A DNA stretch of 64,000 bases from Watersipora subatra (Eukaryota; Bryozoa; Gymnolaemata; Cheilostomatida; Watersiporidae): the NCBI RefSeq assembly GCF_963576615.1, contig NC_088714.1:50074338-50138337 (forward strand). The letters run 5' to 3'. Below are positions 49,301 to 59,324 of this stretch, in pieces (positions within the stretch are counted from its first letter, which is position 1; each line of letters begins with the position of its first letter). The notes below the pieces were generated by a model. That model was not told the DNA's origin. It saw only the letters and a list, made by a program, of their open reading frames with translations, and made no database searches. A program made the position numbers and the translations under genes.

Positions 49301-52153
49301 AATAACGAAAATTGAAAGTTTGTTCTACTCACTTTCTCCAAATGTTGTGTAAACATTTGGGTACCGACTACCAATTCTACCGGTCTACGGTAATTATGTC
49401 TAGTCACTTTATGTAGAACGCGGTCTTTGTATCAGCACAGTTCTGCAGCTACCCATATAAACGATATACAGCCTCCCATAAGCCCCGCCCACATTATGTC
49501 GCCTATTACCTACGTACTAGTTTCTTACTAGTTTCTTACTACTAGCAAGCCACCTCTTTGAAAAGAATATTGACAGGGATAGAGTTTTAAGGATGAGAAG
49601 TCTGCTGCAAACTGGATTTGAACTCACATTTTCCAGTTCTGCGGACACCCATATACCATATCCGATTCACTACAATATTCTGCAAATCATGTTTTGCATT
49701 ATCTTCAACAATATTATTTTATTATATAATTTTTACAAGCAAAAATATTTACATCTCGGCATAAAGCTTTTATTAAAAATATTCATCAAGTCGTGGCCAC
49801 TCACATAGTATTAGCTGATACAATAAGACAAATTCATCTACTGCAACAAACTCAAACAAAACATCATCCAGCACGCATTCAAGTCTTGCTTTCTCCTTTA
49901 TAGCAGTTTTCACACTGACAAAGCTTCTTCGGCTAGTGGGACGACATAAACATTCTGTAATCAATAAAACAAGTAAATGTAAACAAAGTAGATGCAATAA
50001 ATATGTCATTCATAGATATGTCATTCTAAAGCGTATCTATTGACAGCTTCCAAATTGGGAGTTAAATAGATTGCGAGTGTAATTTTAAAAACGAATAAAC
50101 ATTTAATAAAGGCACAAGTACGCCAATCCAACGATTCGAAGCTTTGGTTCTGGAAATTAAAGATTTGCAATGATCAATCGATTTTACCCACTTCCTACGT
50201 GTGAAAATAATTTGTAATCATGACTCTAATTTACCAAAGAAAATTCGAAAAAAATATTATAGCTAGGTAAAACGGCAGATAAGCTATGAAACGATGATTG
50301 GAGATAGCAAAGAATTATCATTTTATTAATTAGTATATGTATTTATGACTATAAAAAATATTACATTTACTAAAGTATAGAAGACTCTAAGTTAATTTAC
50401 CTCCATTCTGTCTTCTTCTGCAGCAAAACGCTGCTGACGCCTGTCAGCTTTGGCCATAGGCTGTCTACTCTAATCTTTTACTAAACGTTGCTCAGATAAC
50501 TCTGAGTAGCGGTCGCTCGAACTTGAAGCCATTTTAAAACTATGTATAACTTAGTAATTGTTGAAACGCGTTGAATCAGTCACGATGAGCATGAATTCTC
50601 TAGCGATGAGAATCTTCGAGATCACAGACAACGCGTTTTACGAGTGATAACATTTATTACGGTCTATATAAAAATTTCGCGATCGTGATTGGCTAACGAA
50701 GCGACCTCATATTTATCGCTCGTGGTTTCGTTTCAGAAAACAAGCTAGTGACGTCACGAAATTGGCACCCGCTGGAACGTGAGCTTTTTAAAAGAGGGCC
50801 TCATTCAAACGCATATATCTCTGGACAGGGTTGGTCTACAAAGACAAAAATGGCATCAAATTGTAGCTGATGTTTTAGCCTTTTATGGGTCCTAATTTCA
50901 TTTTTGACGCAACTACATCTTTAACACATTGGAGCCTAACCTTGTAAATATAAGCAAGCCCGCTGACCTTAGACCATATTAACAACTTCAAATCAGTTTT
51001 GAAACCCTTAGAATGGCACAATTCCTTTTAATACTGTCTGATATCAGTTTGTAGAACCCGATAGAAGAAACAGAAATCAAACAGAGTGAATAGTTTTTTC
51101 AAACTCTTTCAAATATGTGGTATTTTAGAGTCAACTGAAAAAACATAAAGGTTGGCGTAAAATGAGCCTGAGAGAGTGCATATATTTTATGAATTGACAA
51201 CAAATAGTTTTAATATAAAACTCTTGATGTTAAGGAGAAGAAGCTTTCTAACTTTGTCTATTTTCCTTTTTCCATTACAAAGAATATCAATCAGTATGTC
51301 CATAGAAACCAATGTTCTGACTGCAGCCATTTTTAATTTTTCAGTCGATGAGAAATGCCATCGGTATTTTAACAATATCCGAAGAACTAATAGTGAAATC
51401 GACTTAAACTTTCGTGGTTATACTGGAAACCAAAGTACCAAATACCAAAGTGTCATTACGTTATGTAAACCGGAAGTACAAATATCTAAAAAGAAGTAAT
51501 GTTCTGTAACCAGCCATCTTTTATTTCTTTGTCAGTTAAAGCTAATAGCGTACACCACCAAAATTTTGTAATTCTACATAAACCGGAAGTACAGAAAACA
51601 AAATGAAACCATCGAGCCGGGTTTACTCGGGTGTAGGATCATGTGAATGAACTTTTCCCTGAATTATCTCAGAACCAGACTACAAAGTGTCAATCATCAT
51701 TTGCAGAAATTAAACTTTCCTTCCGTCGTAATGCCCCTCACCAGCGATAATAAAACTTATGGCTGGGCACTGCACCATCTGTTTATTCGAGTCACTTCTG
51801 AGCAGCATGGGCCCGGACAGCGACACATTACATATGTTTCCTTCAAATTGATTTCTAGAAATCTTTGTGCGTCTTTGTTCAAGCCCAAACTAAGGCTGTC
51901 AGCATTTGCCCAGCTACCTCTGAATACCAATAATGGTTGAACGGAAATGCATGTAATAATGGCAAGGCTTTTCCATTGCCTACATGATTGGAATGAGTGA
52001 AGGCTTCTATTCTGATCAAGTACTCACGGCACACAGGGCAGTAAATGCATCAGGTCTGTTGACAACAGATGAGTGCAAACATGGTGAAGAACCACTAAAA
52101 ATTGTAGCCATCAACCTTTATGTATATATATATATAAATATACATATATAAAT

Positions 52154-52184
<31 letters not shown>

Positions 52185-55100
52185 ATGCTTTTAGTTTACC
52201 TTAATCAAAAAATTTCTTGATAGCAAACACATTTTGGCAAGCTAAAAATGTTTTGTTCAATTTGTCTCCATGTCATCATTTGAGTAACTACCCTGTCACT
52301 AACACTGCTACTAATTATCTGCCACTTTTCATAAGCTGTTTTAAATGCTGAGCGAATATATAGCATAAGAAGTAAGAAATGTTTTTCAACATTTTTTAAA
52401 ATATGCCTCGAGCTTTCGAATAATTGGATTCTGCATTGACCCGACACACATAGAAATAAACCGATTCCTTCATTTAAGGTTCATTTCATTTAAGGGGAAA
52501 GTTAAAGTGGCAAATGTTATATATGTTGATTGAAAAGCAATTTTCTATGAAAATTATGTAAAATTTTTATGGCGAAATTGTTCTCTCATTTCACGCTTTC
52601 CTTTCTTTGCATTACTCACCTTCCAGCTCACTATAACTGCTAGATTAGTCTCGAATATTTTGTTTATAGAACTGACCCAAAGATGTTTGCTTACATTCTC
52701 TATGAGATAAAATCTAAAAGCACCTGTACAAATTATTGAGTGTATTGCGACGAGCACCCAGTTAGTACCCTTTTGACCGGGCCACAGCTGACAGAGGCGT
52801 ACTCAGCAAATGCGGCACACATTCCCAAGATTCCAAACCTAGCCGATCCATAGTAATCTAAATAGATGGTAAAGGTTGTTTATTTAAATCATTGTTTAAC
52901 TATTATAGATAACGAATTCCTGACAATCCAAATATTTAAAGAAAGGAATGCAGACTTTGAACATTCTCACATTTTACAATGTTTAATCAAGAATGTTGTA
53001 AAACAGGAATTTCATACACAAATACATGCGGCTGAAGGTTGGGTTATATGCTAGCTAAGCTTTATCAAAAGGGCATGCTAAGCAAAAAAATCAAAAAGAA
53101 AATGTGATAAACCGAATAAATAATCCCGAAGAGTTGATTAATCACTTTTCTGACAGAAGATCGATGATGCGATTTACTCTGCTGCCAGTCGAAGCTCAGT
53201 TCTAACAACTACGTAAAGCACCATTTTGTTTAAATAAATAGCAATCAAAATGATAGCTTACGCTACTTAAATTGTTAGATTATTGCTTTCAAACATAATT
53301 ACAAAACTTTAATTAGAAAATTTGAATTTACTAATGCAATAGCCAAATGGCCAACAATATGGCTATAAAACATATTTATAAAAATAACTTCAAGAGAAAA
53401 TGCTTATAAATATTAGAAATGTAATTTTAACAATTTCCGTCTACTGTAGCAGGGGTAGTGTCTGTGCCCAGCGTATCAATCACGATGCCACCCGGGGAGT
53501 CACTTTTTGAAAGGCCTTTTAAAATCCTTTCAGTCAGTTATGAATTTATGTTATAGCAACTAACTATCAGTTTGAATAAACACAATACCGTCTGTGCTAC
53601 TATTGTAAGGCTAGCATTTGTGGTTAGCGCACATGTGCAAGCTGTACACTTTCAAGACAAAATTTTCTTTCATTCCGTGAAAAGTATTTAAAATGGCTAC
53701 ATATAAAAGTTGTTACATTGCTAAAAATATTCATTTGGACGCTGATATCGACTGGGTTTGCTGCGAAGAAGAAGAGTCGGAAGACACCAAAGAAAAAGTT
53801 AAAAACTAGGATAAGGTAAAATGAGTCAGAGTGAAAGCTACCGACCTGCCACAACTGATCGCCGAGACCAAGAAGCTTATCGTTATAAATAATTGTTTTA
53901 AGTGTTTTAATTTCAGTTTTTGTACGTATAATAAACATTGCTTGTATGTGTCACTTGTTTTTTTATATATATTTGTAACATTTCATTGAGTATTACTATA
54001 TAACATAGAAACTTGTGGATTCAAGAACACTATTTGGAAACCCTAATGATGTAATCTAAACTGAACTTTTGACGAATTGAGACTTCTAACTCAACTTCTG
54101 TTGCACACGAAAGCCCATGTTTTGCTGCCAACTGCGGCAAACCTATGAATTCGTGCAACGAGTGTGTTCCCAACCTTGTTAAACATATTTTTAATATCCG
54201 AAAATAAATTCAAATTTAGAATATTAAAAAAAAACTACAATGCAGCTCTAACAAATAGTGTTTCAGATTATCAGATCTTCCCATTTTATTTAGAAGCAAA
54301 ATATATAGGCTTGTAGAAAAATTTCTTCGCTTCCCAATGTATATTTATGTAGGGCTCTAGGAAATGTTGGAAGTAAGTTATCGCTCGTTTCTGACAGCAA
54401 CATTTGAGGTCAAAGTCAAAGCTTGGCTACTAAATAGCTTGGTATTTATGACAAAGCAGAGCCGGGTGGAAGCGAATGAGTTATGCCCCTAACATACCCT
54501 GAAGGTGTCATATAAACCTTGAAATCCGAGTTTTTGTAACAACGAAATGGCATACCCTCTAAAAAATTATTCATTTATACCGTCTACGACTGTCGCAGCT
54601 GAATCTCTGAGAATTTCTATGAAATAAGTTGAATGGCAACTATAAATACATATCCTAGGTTTTGTGATGAATACATTTGTGAATGTGAACGATGTATATG
54701 TAAACGCCACACTATCAACAAATATCGATCTGTTGTGCTTATGCGTGTAACCTATTCAAACCAAACAAAGTTGATGAGATTGACAAACTAAAGCTACATG
54801 TTTTGAACAACCAGATAACTGGCATGAGAATTATTTCTGTGTAACCAATGTGCGTAATTTCGATAGAAGAAAAAACAATTGATAATGCTAGTCTTTACCA
54901 GCAGCAATTGGTAGCACTGACAGCAATTGCTCCAGAAACAAATCATACTTATTTTAATCTCTTCAGCTCTAAAGATTTTATGATATTTACAATAGTGATT
55001 GGTTTGCCATCAGTCGCTTGTCTTTGTTATGCGCATTTTTTCGAAAGTTGAACAATTGGCAGGAAAATGAATATATCCGTCTACGCTTGAAACAGCAATA

Positions 55101-58100
55101 TGCAAATGACTCCCATTTTTTGATATAGAACCACGTTAAACTACAGTTGAAAAACTCAAGATCTATGAAAACCAAAAATACTTTGGTAAATAAATTTTTG
55201 TACGGACAACTCCAAAGCGGTAACAACAGCCTAATTTAGTTTTTACTGTAAATAAAACGCATTGACAAGCATTGCAATATTAATCCAAACTGTAAGAAAG
55301 TAATTATCAGTATATCCCCTTAAAACAGCAAATACCAACCAATACACCCTTACCTCTCCCTAAAAGCTTGCTCGTCCCCTAGTAGATCAGACACTCGCAA
55401 TCCACTGCGACCAGCTTTGCTAGAGTATGTTGGACCAATTCCTTTTTTAGTGGTTCCCAGACTAAAAACAAATCAGTCTACTATCTAAACTTGCTTAGTG
55501 TCAAGTAATTAACAAGCGCTGATGACTCCAACATTCCACACAGTGAAATAATTAGATTAGAAATTAGAAATGAGCCAAAGATTAGAAATGAACCAAAGCT
55601 GAGCACAGAAAATGCAATAAAACTGAGAAAGCAAATAGTCATCGAGTTGAAACAGGATCATGTAACACCTACTTCTTGGTACCTCTACTGCTCTCTTCCA
55701 TCCCATCTACCATCTGATGAAAGTCAAACACTACAAATAATAAAGGTCAAGGTAAGAATGATTAAAACATGTCAAAGGTAAAATATGCATTGTTTAAGCT
55801 GATAAATAGGGTATTTGCTAAACATGCCGGTAGCGGATTGAAAGTTTTTGCAAGCCAAAATCTTGAGAAACAAAGCCTTTGCCAGCCAAGGTTGCTGAGA
55901 GTCAAGGTCATTGTAGGTCTATGTCTTTCATAGTCAAGGGTGTCGAAATAAAAGGTAATTGTAGGTTTACATCTTTGACAGTCAAGGGTGTTGATAGACG
56001 AGGTCTTTGTGGGTCGATGACTTTGATAATCAAGGCTGTTGAGGGTCAAGGTCATTGTAGGTCTACGTTTTTGATAGTCAAGGGTGTTGAGGGTCAAGGT
56101 CATTGCGAGTCTACGTTTTAGATAGTCAAGGGTGTCGAAAGGCATGGTCATTGCGGATCTATGTCTTTGATAGTTAAAAGTTACGGCAACAGAAGCTTTA
56201 CTCAAAGTAACAAGAAACCAAGACGAGCTATATGATTGGCGAGCTAGAGGTTTGGCTATCTACTGTAGATGTACTGTATTCTAGAATTGATACATTTCAG
56301 AGACCGAGAGCTGTGCATAAAAAAATTGTGTATATATGCCAAAATACACACAAAGGAAAGTATTTGCAGATCAAGGAATGACAGAAAGTGCAAATGAAGA
56401 TATATACAGTGCAAAGTAGGTAAAAGGATGGGCATATTTAGACATATATAAGTTTATGCACCTGTTTGTGGAACCAGTGTCAAACGTCCTCAGTAATTTA
56501 TGTATTTCCGATTGCCAAACTATAGTTCATTCAACTACGTGCCCTCAAAATCAAACAAAAACAAAATAGGTTATTCTTGTTCACAAGGCAGAAAAAACTG
56601 ACCCGGCCAAAATGAACAAAACACAAACCAACAGCAGCAACATTTGTAGAGCCAAGTTGGCCACCAACAGGTCATAGCGGTATGGCCTTTCGTTGCATTG
56701 CTACTATTGTCCGAAGTAAAAGAGCTCATTGTTTTACTCCATAATGCGCCCACTAGATTAAAATAGCGCTGTACTGCATAAGTACGATGGAGACATTCAA
56801 CCAAACGCATCGCTTTTGTCTAAGAACAATCATCGAGGGTTACAGCTAGCGGGCAGTGAACGATGTTAAATGTAAGGAATCGATTAGAATATTTTCACCG
56901 CAGTGAAGGGAAGCATTGCAATAAGATATGCAAATATGCATACCGCTTGTCTCCAAGGTTGCACAGTATAGAGTTGGCCATAAAACGAACTTTAGCTTAT
57001 GGTAGTTGAATGACCCCTCTCTTATGTAACAATCACTCACTAAATAATTCAAGGATCATAAATCATATAAGTCAGTCGAGACTAGACCCTAGTTCAAATA
57101 ATAACTATATGAATGTTTCTATGGACGTTTCTATGAATGTTTCTATGAACCTTTTTATAGATGCCTCATTCTTGTTATATATTGGTTAATTTTATTTTTA
57201 ATTGTGTTAAAATGATCTCAGCAGCATTATGTCTTACTAAGTTTACGAAACACAGATCGAATGTACAACAAAATTTCTTGGGAAATCCATGCGAGTAAAA
57301 TATGATTGTGAGTAATGAGCTACCACTTCTAGAACACGCATAATGATGATAGGTAGTTAGAAAAGTCCAACACACTGAACATATTGTAAAACCTTAAAAT
57401 ACAGTAATAACTTGACATACCATTATCCCAACATTCGAGACATTTGAAATAGGAAAAAATTCCAAGCAAATTTTTTTTCTTGATATACAAAAAGAATATG
57501 AGATATGAGACGATTCTCGATATGCCGCTATGTGGCCGAGTATGCGAAAGGACACTAATGAGAACAGCTTCAACCAATCTTTCACTTTAGATCAAAAAAG
57601 GATTTAACATAGTCGGCTAAAAGTGAACGCCCTGCAAAAACATCTGGAAAAAAAAGCGAAAAAATGAGTTATGTGTACCACATTTAAATAGTATTAAATA
57701 TTTTATTTAAATGAGTGCATAACAAGCTAAGTTGGATTATGGCAAATTTCAAGTTTATGTTATGTTGCATTGTATCACACAAGTGTTGCGCATAACATCT
57801 AGGTAGGTAACTTATTACTTTGTGAGCGTAGGTGGGGATATAAAACCATTATAAACATGTTTGCCATGGTAATAACCTGTTTTAAGATTTTTTCACAGAG
57901 TGGTAATAGATGAATTTACATTTAGTTATTTTATATAAGAAAATTTGATTTTAAATAGGAGTGAAATGATATACGAGCACAGTTCCGCTGAGTGTTTAGT
58001 GGGAGTGGGTTTTGGTGAAATCACTTTCAATACTGATTTTCATAATGAAGATCGTCTATACAGAGCTTCCGTTGTAAAATAGGTCATTTTTATTATCAAC

Positions 58101-59324
58101 AAGTACAACACAGCAAAATCTTTGAGAAAAACAGACTTCATAGAGACAAAAAGCATCTTCAAAGTGGTACAGTCGAACCTCGTTTGTTGAGGTTTGACGG
58201 TACATGAATGTGAAAAAACTAGAGCAGTTAGGCAGAAAGGAGATATTACATTGCACCCACCTAAATGAGCTCTATCAGAAATTATTAAACGCTGCTGCCA
58301 GTTTCTAAGACCTTTTTTCTCATTCGCCGCTATCTCAGAGAAGAGACCTGGCAAATGAATTACCACACCATTTCCTATGACAGATAAAGAGTCTTCATTG
58401 ATGATGCCACTGGGCAGAAGATGGAAATCATATGCAACATCTCCTATGACCACTGTATGTCCAGCATTATTTCCTCCCTACAGTTAGGTTATGAAAATAC
58501 TGTTAATATGGTGATAGGTCAAATATAATTGCACAAAAAACTACATAAATTAAAGTGACAATATCTAATACCCTTAATATAATGGTGAATCATTCTTGGT
58601 TTGCTGAAGATTCTTTTCATGTGTGACGAGTACAACAAAACAACTAAACTTCAATAACCAGTTTTTCAGAAAAAGTTTTGCAAACACTGTAGAAACATGG
58701 AGCAACATAAAAAGAACTATTGACGTTCAATATTCTACCTATTTCAACTATTTACATACTCAAAAATAATAAGTGATGTCAATGTACATTATTTAGGCTT
58801 CATGATGACTTACCACTAATTAAGGAGTTACTAGTAACAATGATATACAGTCCCCATGGAGGGGGGGCTGTATATCATTGCTAGTAAACAGGCTTTCTTT
58901 GTTCCAGCTTTATTATATTTAGTCAGTGCAAAGCAGCGACCCCTTCAATTGTGCACAAAGCACATTCTACATACCTAATAATTTAAACTGTAGTTTGAAT
59001 CAAGAGAACTAACATTATTCATATGGTATATCATATTTAAACCAACTTGCTTCAGATTTCAACTAACGTTTAAACGGTTGGTACTCACAATGGACGAAAG
59101 GAAGAAAGATATTAAACGCTAAAATAAATGCACTTGTTTTGATTAAAATATTCAACACACCAAACAAGTTTTATACCAGCATGATTAAAGGCCAAATTGG
59201 TGAATAACCTTTTACTAACCTGACACCGACAAATTACATCTTGTTGGGCGGCTATGAGATCTACTATCTTTCCTTTCCCTTCGTCCCCCCATTGAGCACC
59301 AAGAACCACGGTTGCTTGATTCAT
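34319..59324 (-). CDS. ADSS: Adenylosuccinate synthetase, 11 coding exons
   Basis: Exons on the - strand: 59220-59324, 58261-58477, 55673-55730, 55354-55461, 46337-46421, 43431-43554, 39061-39215, 35954-36078, 35575-35672, 34704-34853, 34319-34374. All introns are GT..AG with matching phases, giving 426 codons plus TAG. The enzyme joins IMP and aspartate using GTP, the first committed step from IMP to AMP; it is cytosolic. Visible motifs: QWGDEGKGK (11-19, catalytic D14), GGNNAGHT (36-43, catalytic H42), [10 protein letters not shown] (128-137), RSG (R145), [15 protein letters not shown] (from 239), [12 protein letters not shown] (298-309, substrate loop), TKLD (330-333, guanine recognition) and C-terminal [11 protein letters not shown]. 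The start ATG is the first after an in-frame TAA. It lacks the N-terminal extension of vertebrate isozymes (human about 456 aa). The long introns hold several mobile elements. Confidence 0.96.
34704..34853 (-). CDS. ADSS: Adenylosuccinate synthetase exon 10
   Basis: Encodes [19 protein letters not shown] and then [19 protein letters not shown]. Acceptor TTTCAG, donor G|GTATGT, phases 1 and 1. Confidence 0.95.
35575..35672 (-). CDS. ADSS: Adenylosuccinate synthetase exon 9 (TKLD)
   Basis: Encodes [20 protein letters not shown], with the TKLD guanine-specificity motif, then [12 protein letters not shown]. Acceptor GCTGCAG, donor G|GTGAGG. Confidence 0.95.
35954..36078 (-). CDS. ADSS: Adenylosuccinate synthetase exon 8 (substrate loop)
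   Basis: Encodes [20 protein letters not shown] followed by [20 protein letters not shown]. The Arg/Lys-rich loop binds aspartate and IMP in this family. Acceptor GTGCTAG, donor TCTGC|GTAAGC. Confidence 0.95.
37001..37180 (-). repeat. tRNA-derived SINE-like element
   Basis: Diverged copy of the family at 20100 and 39585, recognised by the ordered blocks ACCACCTTTCAGCATTTCGG, TACTTATTACAC and CTCTCACGGGGCACC. It is followed closely by a second diverged copy at 37215-37380 in the same orientation. Confidence 0.45.
37215..37380 (-). repeat. tRNA-derived SINE-like element, second copy
   Basis: Contains CACTCTAACAACTGAGCCAC and TTATTACACCTGACAATC, matching the neighbouring copy at 37001-37180. 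Two copies in the same orientation may reflect separate insertions or a local duplication. Confidence 0.45.
38104..38894. mobile_element. 791-bp TTAA-flanked foldback transposon
   Basis: Starts ACCATAACTGTCACGAAC and ends with the inverse, with TTAA at both flanks (38100-38103 and 38895-38898). The two arms, about 280 bp each (to about 38385, and from about 38625), are inverted copies of each other with mismatches and small gaps, leaving an interior of about 240 bp. No coding capacity. It lies in intron 7 of the adenylosuccinate synthetase gene. Confidence 0.85.
39061..39215 (-). CDS. ADSS: Adenylosuccinate synthetase exon 7
   Basis: Encodes [20 protein letters not shown], then [20 protein letters not shown], among the most conserved parts of the enzyme (IMP and magnesium site). 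Acceptor TTTGTAG, donor AAT|GTATGT. Confidence 0.96.
39585..39760 (-). repeat. tRNA-derived SINE-like element
   Basis: Closely matches 20100-20280, including CTCATGACATTCAACT, CACCTGCACCAATCGAC and ACTTATTACACC. It lies in intron 6 of the adenylosuccinate synthetase gene. Confidence 0.55.
40480..40870. repeat. Dispersed repeat, uninterrupted copy
   Basis: Homologous to the two flanks of the Tigger-like element at 47144-48313. It shares AAAAACTATCTGGGTTGC, TTCATAGAAGTGGCAC, GTTCAAAGGGCAATTATTTT and ACTAATGAAAGGACCA in the same order. It serves as the approximate empty-site version. Confidence 0.65.
42105..42913. repeat. 27-bp minisatellite, about 30 copies
   Basis: Tandem units of 27 bp with the core CAGCATGCTGTGTAGCG followed by TTCCCAACCC. 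AGCATGCT is an 8-bp palindrome. A few units are 26 bp after loss of one base (near 42182 and 42532). Since 27 is a multiple of three and the unit has no stop in several frames, both strands show long but meaningless open frames. The left part is the most homogeneous and the right edge the most decayed. It lies in intron 6 of the adenylosuccinate synthetase gene. Confidence 0.97.
43431..43554 (-). CDS. ADSS: Adenylosuccinate synthetase exon 6
   Basis: Encodes [18 protein letters not shown], then [19 protein letters not shown], the conserved EGANAxxLDIDFG motif. Acceptor TTTAG, donor G|GTAAGT, phase 0 in and 1 out. Confidence 0.95.
43770..43850. repeat. Short dispersed repeat fragment
   Basis: CATAAAACCTTTAATTGAAC followed by GCCACCTCTATTTGAC resembles the weaker copy at 16960-17000 (GTGAAACCTTTATTTGAAC). 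The family is unknown to me. Confidence 0.35.
46337..46421 (-). CDS. ADSS: Adenylosuccinate synthetase exon 5
   Basis: Encodes [20 protein letters not shown] and SELQTLLQ, a variable part of the enzyme that corresponds to a helical region. It is supported by phase 2 at the acceptor (TTTCAG) and phase 0 at the donor GTGAGT, which join exons 4 and 6 in frame. Confidence 0.85.
46995..47143. repeat. Dispersed repeat, left half interrupted by Tigger-like insertion
   Basis: Matches the first part of 40480-40870 and stops at the TA where the 47144-48313 element begins. Confidence 0.65.
47144..48313. mobile_element. pogo/Tigger-like non-autonomous element
   Basis: The ends CAGTCAAACATGGATAACTC and the inverse are flanked by TA. 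Subterminal repeats carry AACTCGAAC blocks, as in pogo/Tigger elements. It has no transposase frame. The interior contains two inverted repeats: arms at 47498-47645 and 47745-47884, and a hairpin at about 47931-48018. It lies in intron 4 of the adenylosuccinate synthetase gene. Confidence 0.83.
47498..47884. repeat. Long inverted repeat inside the Tigger-like element
   Basis: Arms of about 145 bp (47498-47645 and 47745-47884) with blocks such as GTTTTACGAGGTTTTACGG and GGTCAAACGATGAATAG, separated by about 100 bp. It may be a nested element or part of the element's own structure. Confidence 0.8.
48316..48560. repeat. Dispersed repeat, right half interrupted by Tigger-like insertion
   Basis: Matches the second part of 40480-40870, from GTTCAAAGGGCAACCATTTT to ACTAATGAAAGGACC. 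Together with 46995-47143 it restores the older repeat. Confidence 0.65.
49463..49510. repeat. Fragment of the 7-bp-duplication transposon family
   Basis: CGATATACAGCC followed directly by AAGCCCCGCCCACATTATG joins the left end to the inner part of the right end of the 6012/12666 family. It is an internally deleted remnant without intact termini, nested in the 48936-50920 element. Confidence 0.55.
49773..49952 (-). CDS. Unidentified frame in the TTAA element (possible 3' exon)
   Basis: After an acceptor-like TTGATTACAG the frame encodes about 60 residues, with [20 protein letters not shown] and [20 protein letters not shown], and ends TAA overlapping AATAAA on the same strand. I do not recognise the protein. 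The stop next to a polyadenylation signal makes a real terminal exon plausible. Its splice phase does not fit the upstream frame at 50403-50532, so the gene model is unresolved. Confidence 0.3.
   Translation of the reverse strand, partial: CLCRPTSRRSFVSVKTAIKEKARLECVLDDVLFEFVAVDEFVLLYQLILCEWPRLDEYF
50403..50532 (-). CDS. Unidentified frame in the TTAA element (possible 5' exon, with stop)
   Basis: Starts ATG and encodes [20 protein letters not shown], then a TAG, then continues in frame as [20 protein letters not shown] to a donor-like GAG|GTAAAT. The internal stop means the copy is broken or that translation begins at the later Met. No family is recognised. Confidence 0.25.
52121..52190. 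repeat. (TA)n-rich microsatellite
   Basis: Runs of TATATATATA interrupted by AAATA, in intron 4 of the adenylosuccinate synthetase gene. Confidence 0.9.
55354..55461 (-). CDS. ADSS: Adenylosuccinate synthetase exon 4
   Basis: Encodes [20 protein letters not shown] and [15 protein letters not shown]. The TTKKGIGP and RSG motifs are active-site segments. Acceptor TTTTTAG, donor AG|GTAAGG, phases 2 and 2. Confidence 0.95.
55673..55730 (-). CDS. ADSS: Adenylosuccinate synthetase exon 3
   Basis: A 58-bp exon encoding [20 protein letters not shown] across the junctions. It is fixed by the FDFHQ motif, the acceptor TTTGTAG and donor GTAGGT, with phase 1 in and 2 out. Confidence 0.93.
55880..56178. 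repeat. 48-bp minisatellite, about six copies
   Basis: Diverged tandem units of 48 bp with blocks GATAGTCAAGGGTGTTGAG and GGTCAAGGTCATTG. Because 48 is divisible by three, open frames with a 16-residue periodicity appear on both strands; these are by-products. It begins about 150 bases upstream of exon 3 in intron 2 of the adenylosuccinate synthetase gene. Confidence 0.9.
57108..57160. repeat. Short tandem repeat (about 14-bp unit)
   Basis: Four imperfect copies of TGAATGTTTCTATG-like units. Confidence 0.7.
58261..58477 (-). CDS. ADSS: Adenylosuccinate synthetase exon 2
   Basis: Encodes [20 protein letters not shown], then [26 protein letters not shown] and [10 protein letters not shown]. 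It contains the catalytic histidine (H42). Acceptor CTGTAG, donor G|GTGGGT, phase 0 in and 1 out. Confidence 0.96.
58838..58880. mobile_element. 43-bp end-only copy of the 7-bp-duplication transposon
   Basis: Consists of CAATGATATACAGTCCCC, a few bases, and GGGGCTGTATATCATTG, flanked by CTAGTAA on both sides (58831-58837 and 58881-58887). The ends match the 6012 and 12666 copies, while about 780 bp of interior is absent. It lies in intron 1 of the adenylosuccinate synthetase gene. Confidence 0.88.
59220..59324 (-). CDS. ADSS: Adenylosuccinate synthetase exon 1 (start)
   Basis: Encodes [19 protein letters not shown] and [16 protein letters not shown]. It holds the GTP/IMP-site aspartate (D14). 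An in-frame TAA lies seven codons upstream, and the only intervening start-like codon is GTG, so this ATG is preferred. Donor CAG|GTTAGT, phase 0. Confidence 0.95.

Larger units (their letters stand above)
48936..50920 (-). mobile_element. 1985-bp TTAA-flanked transposon with unidentified frames
   Basis: The ends AGATGTAGTTGCGTCAAAA and its inverse are flanked by TTAA (48932-48935 and 50921-50924). The interior has higher GC content in patches and, on the - strand, a start-proximal frame at 50403-50532 and a second frame at 49773-49952, followed by AATAAA. A fragment of the 7-bp-duplication family is nested at 49463-49510. It resembles piggyBac or Kolobok elements only in the TTAA target; I recognise no transposase. 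Confidence 0.7.

Noticed and set aside
53624..53938. 104-codon frame on the - strand and a short ATG frame on the + strand nearby
   Set aside because: No homology, no splice context beyond chance, and both lie in the 8.9-kb intron 4 of adenylosuccinate synthetase.
55762..56205. A 147-codon frame with 16-residue repeats on the - strand
   Set aside because: It is explained by the 48-bp tandem repeat in an intron; the periodicity is that of the DNA repeat and no conserved domain is present.
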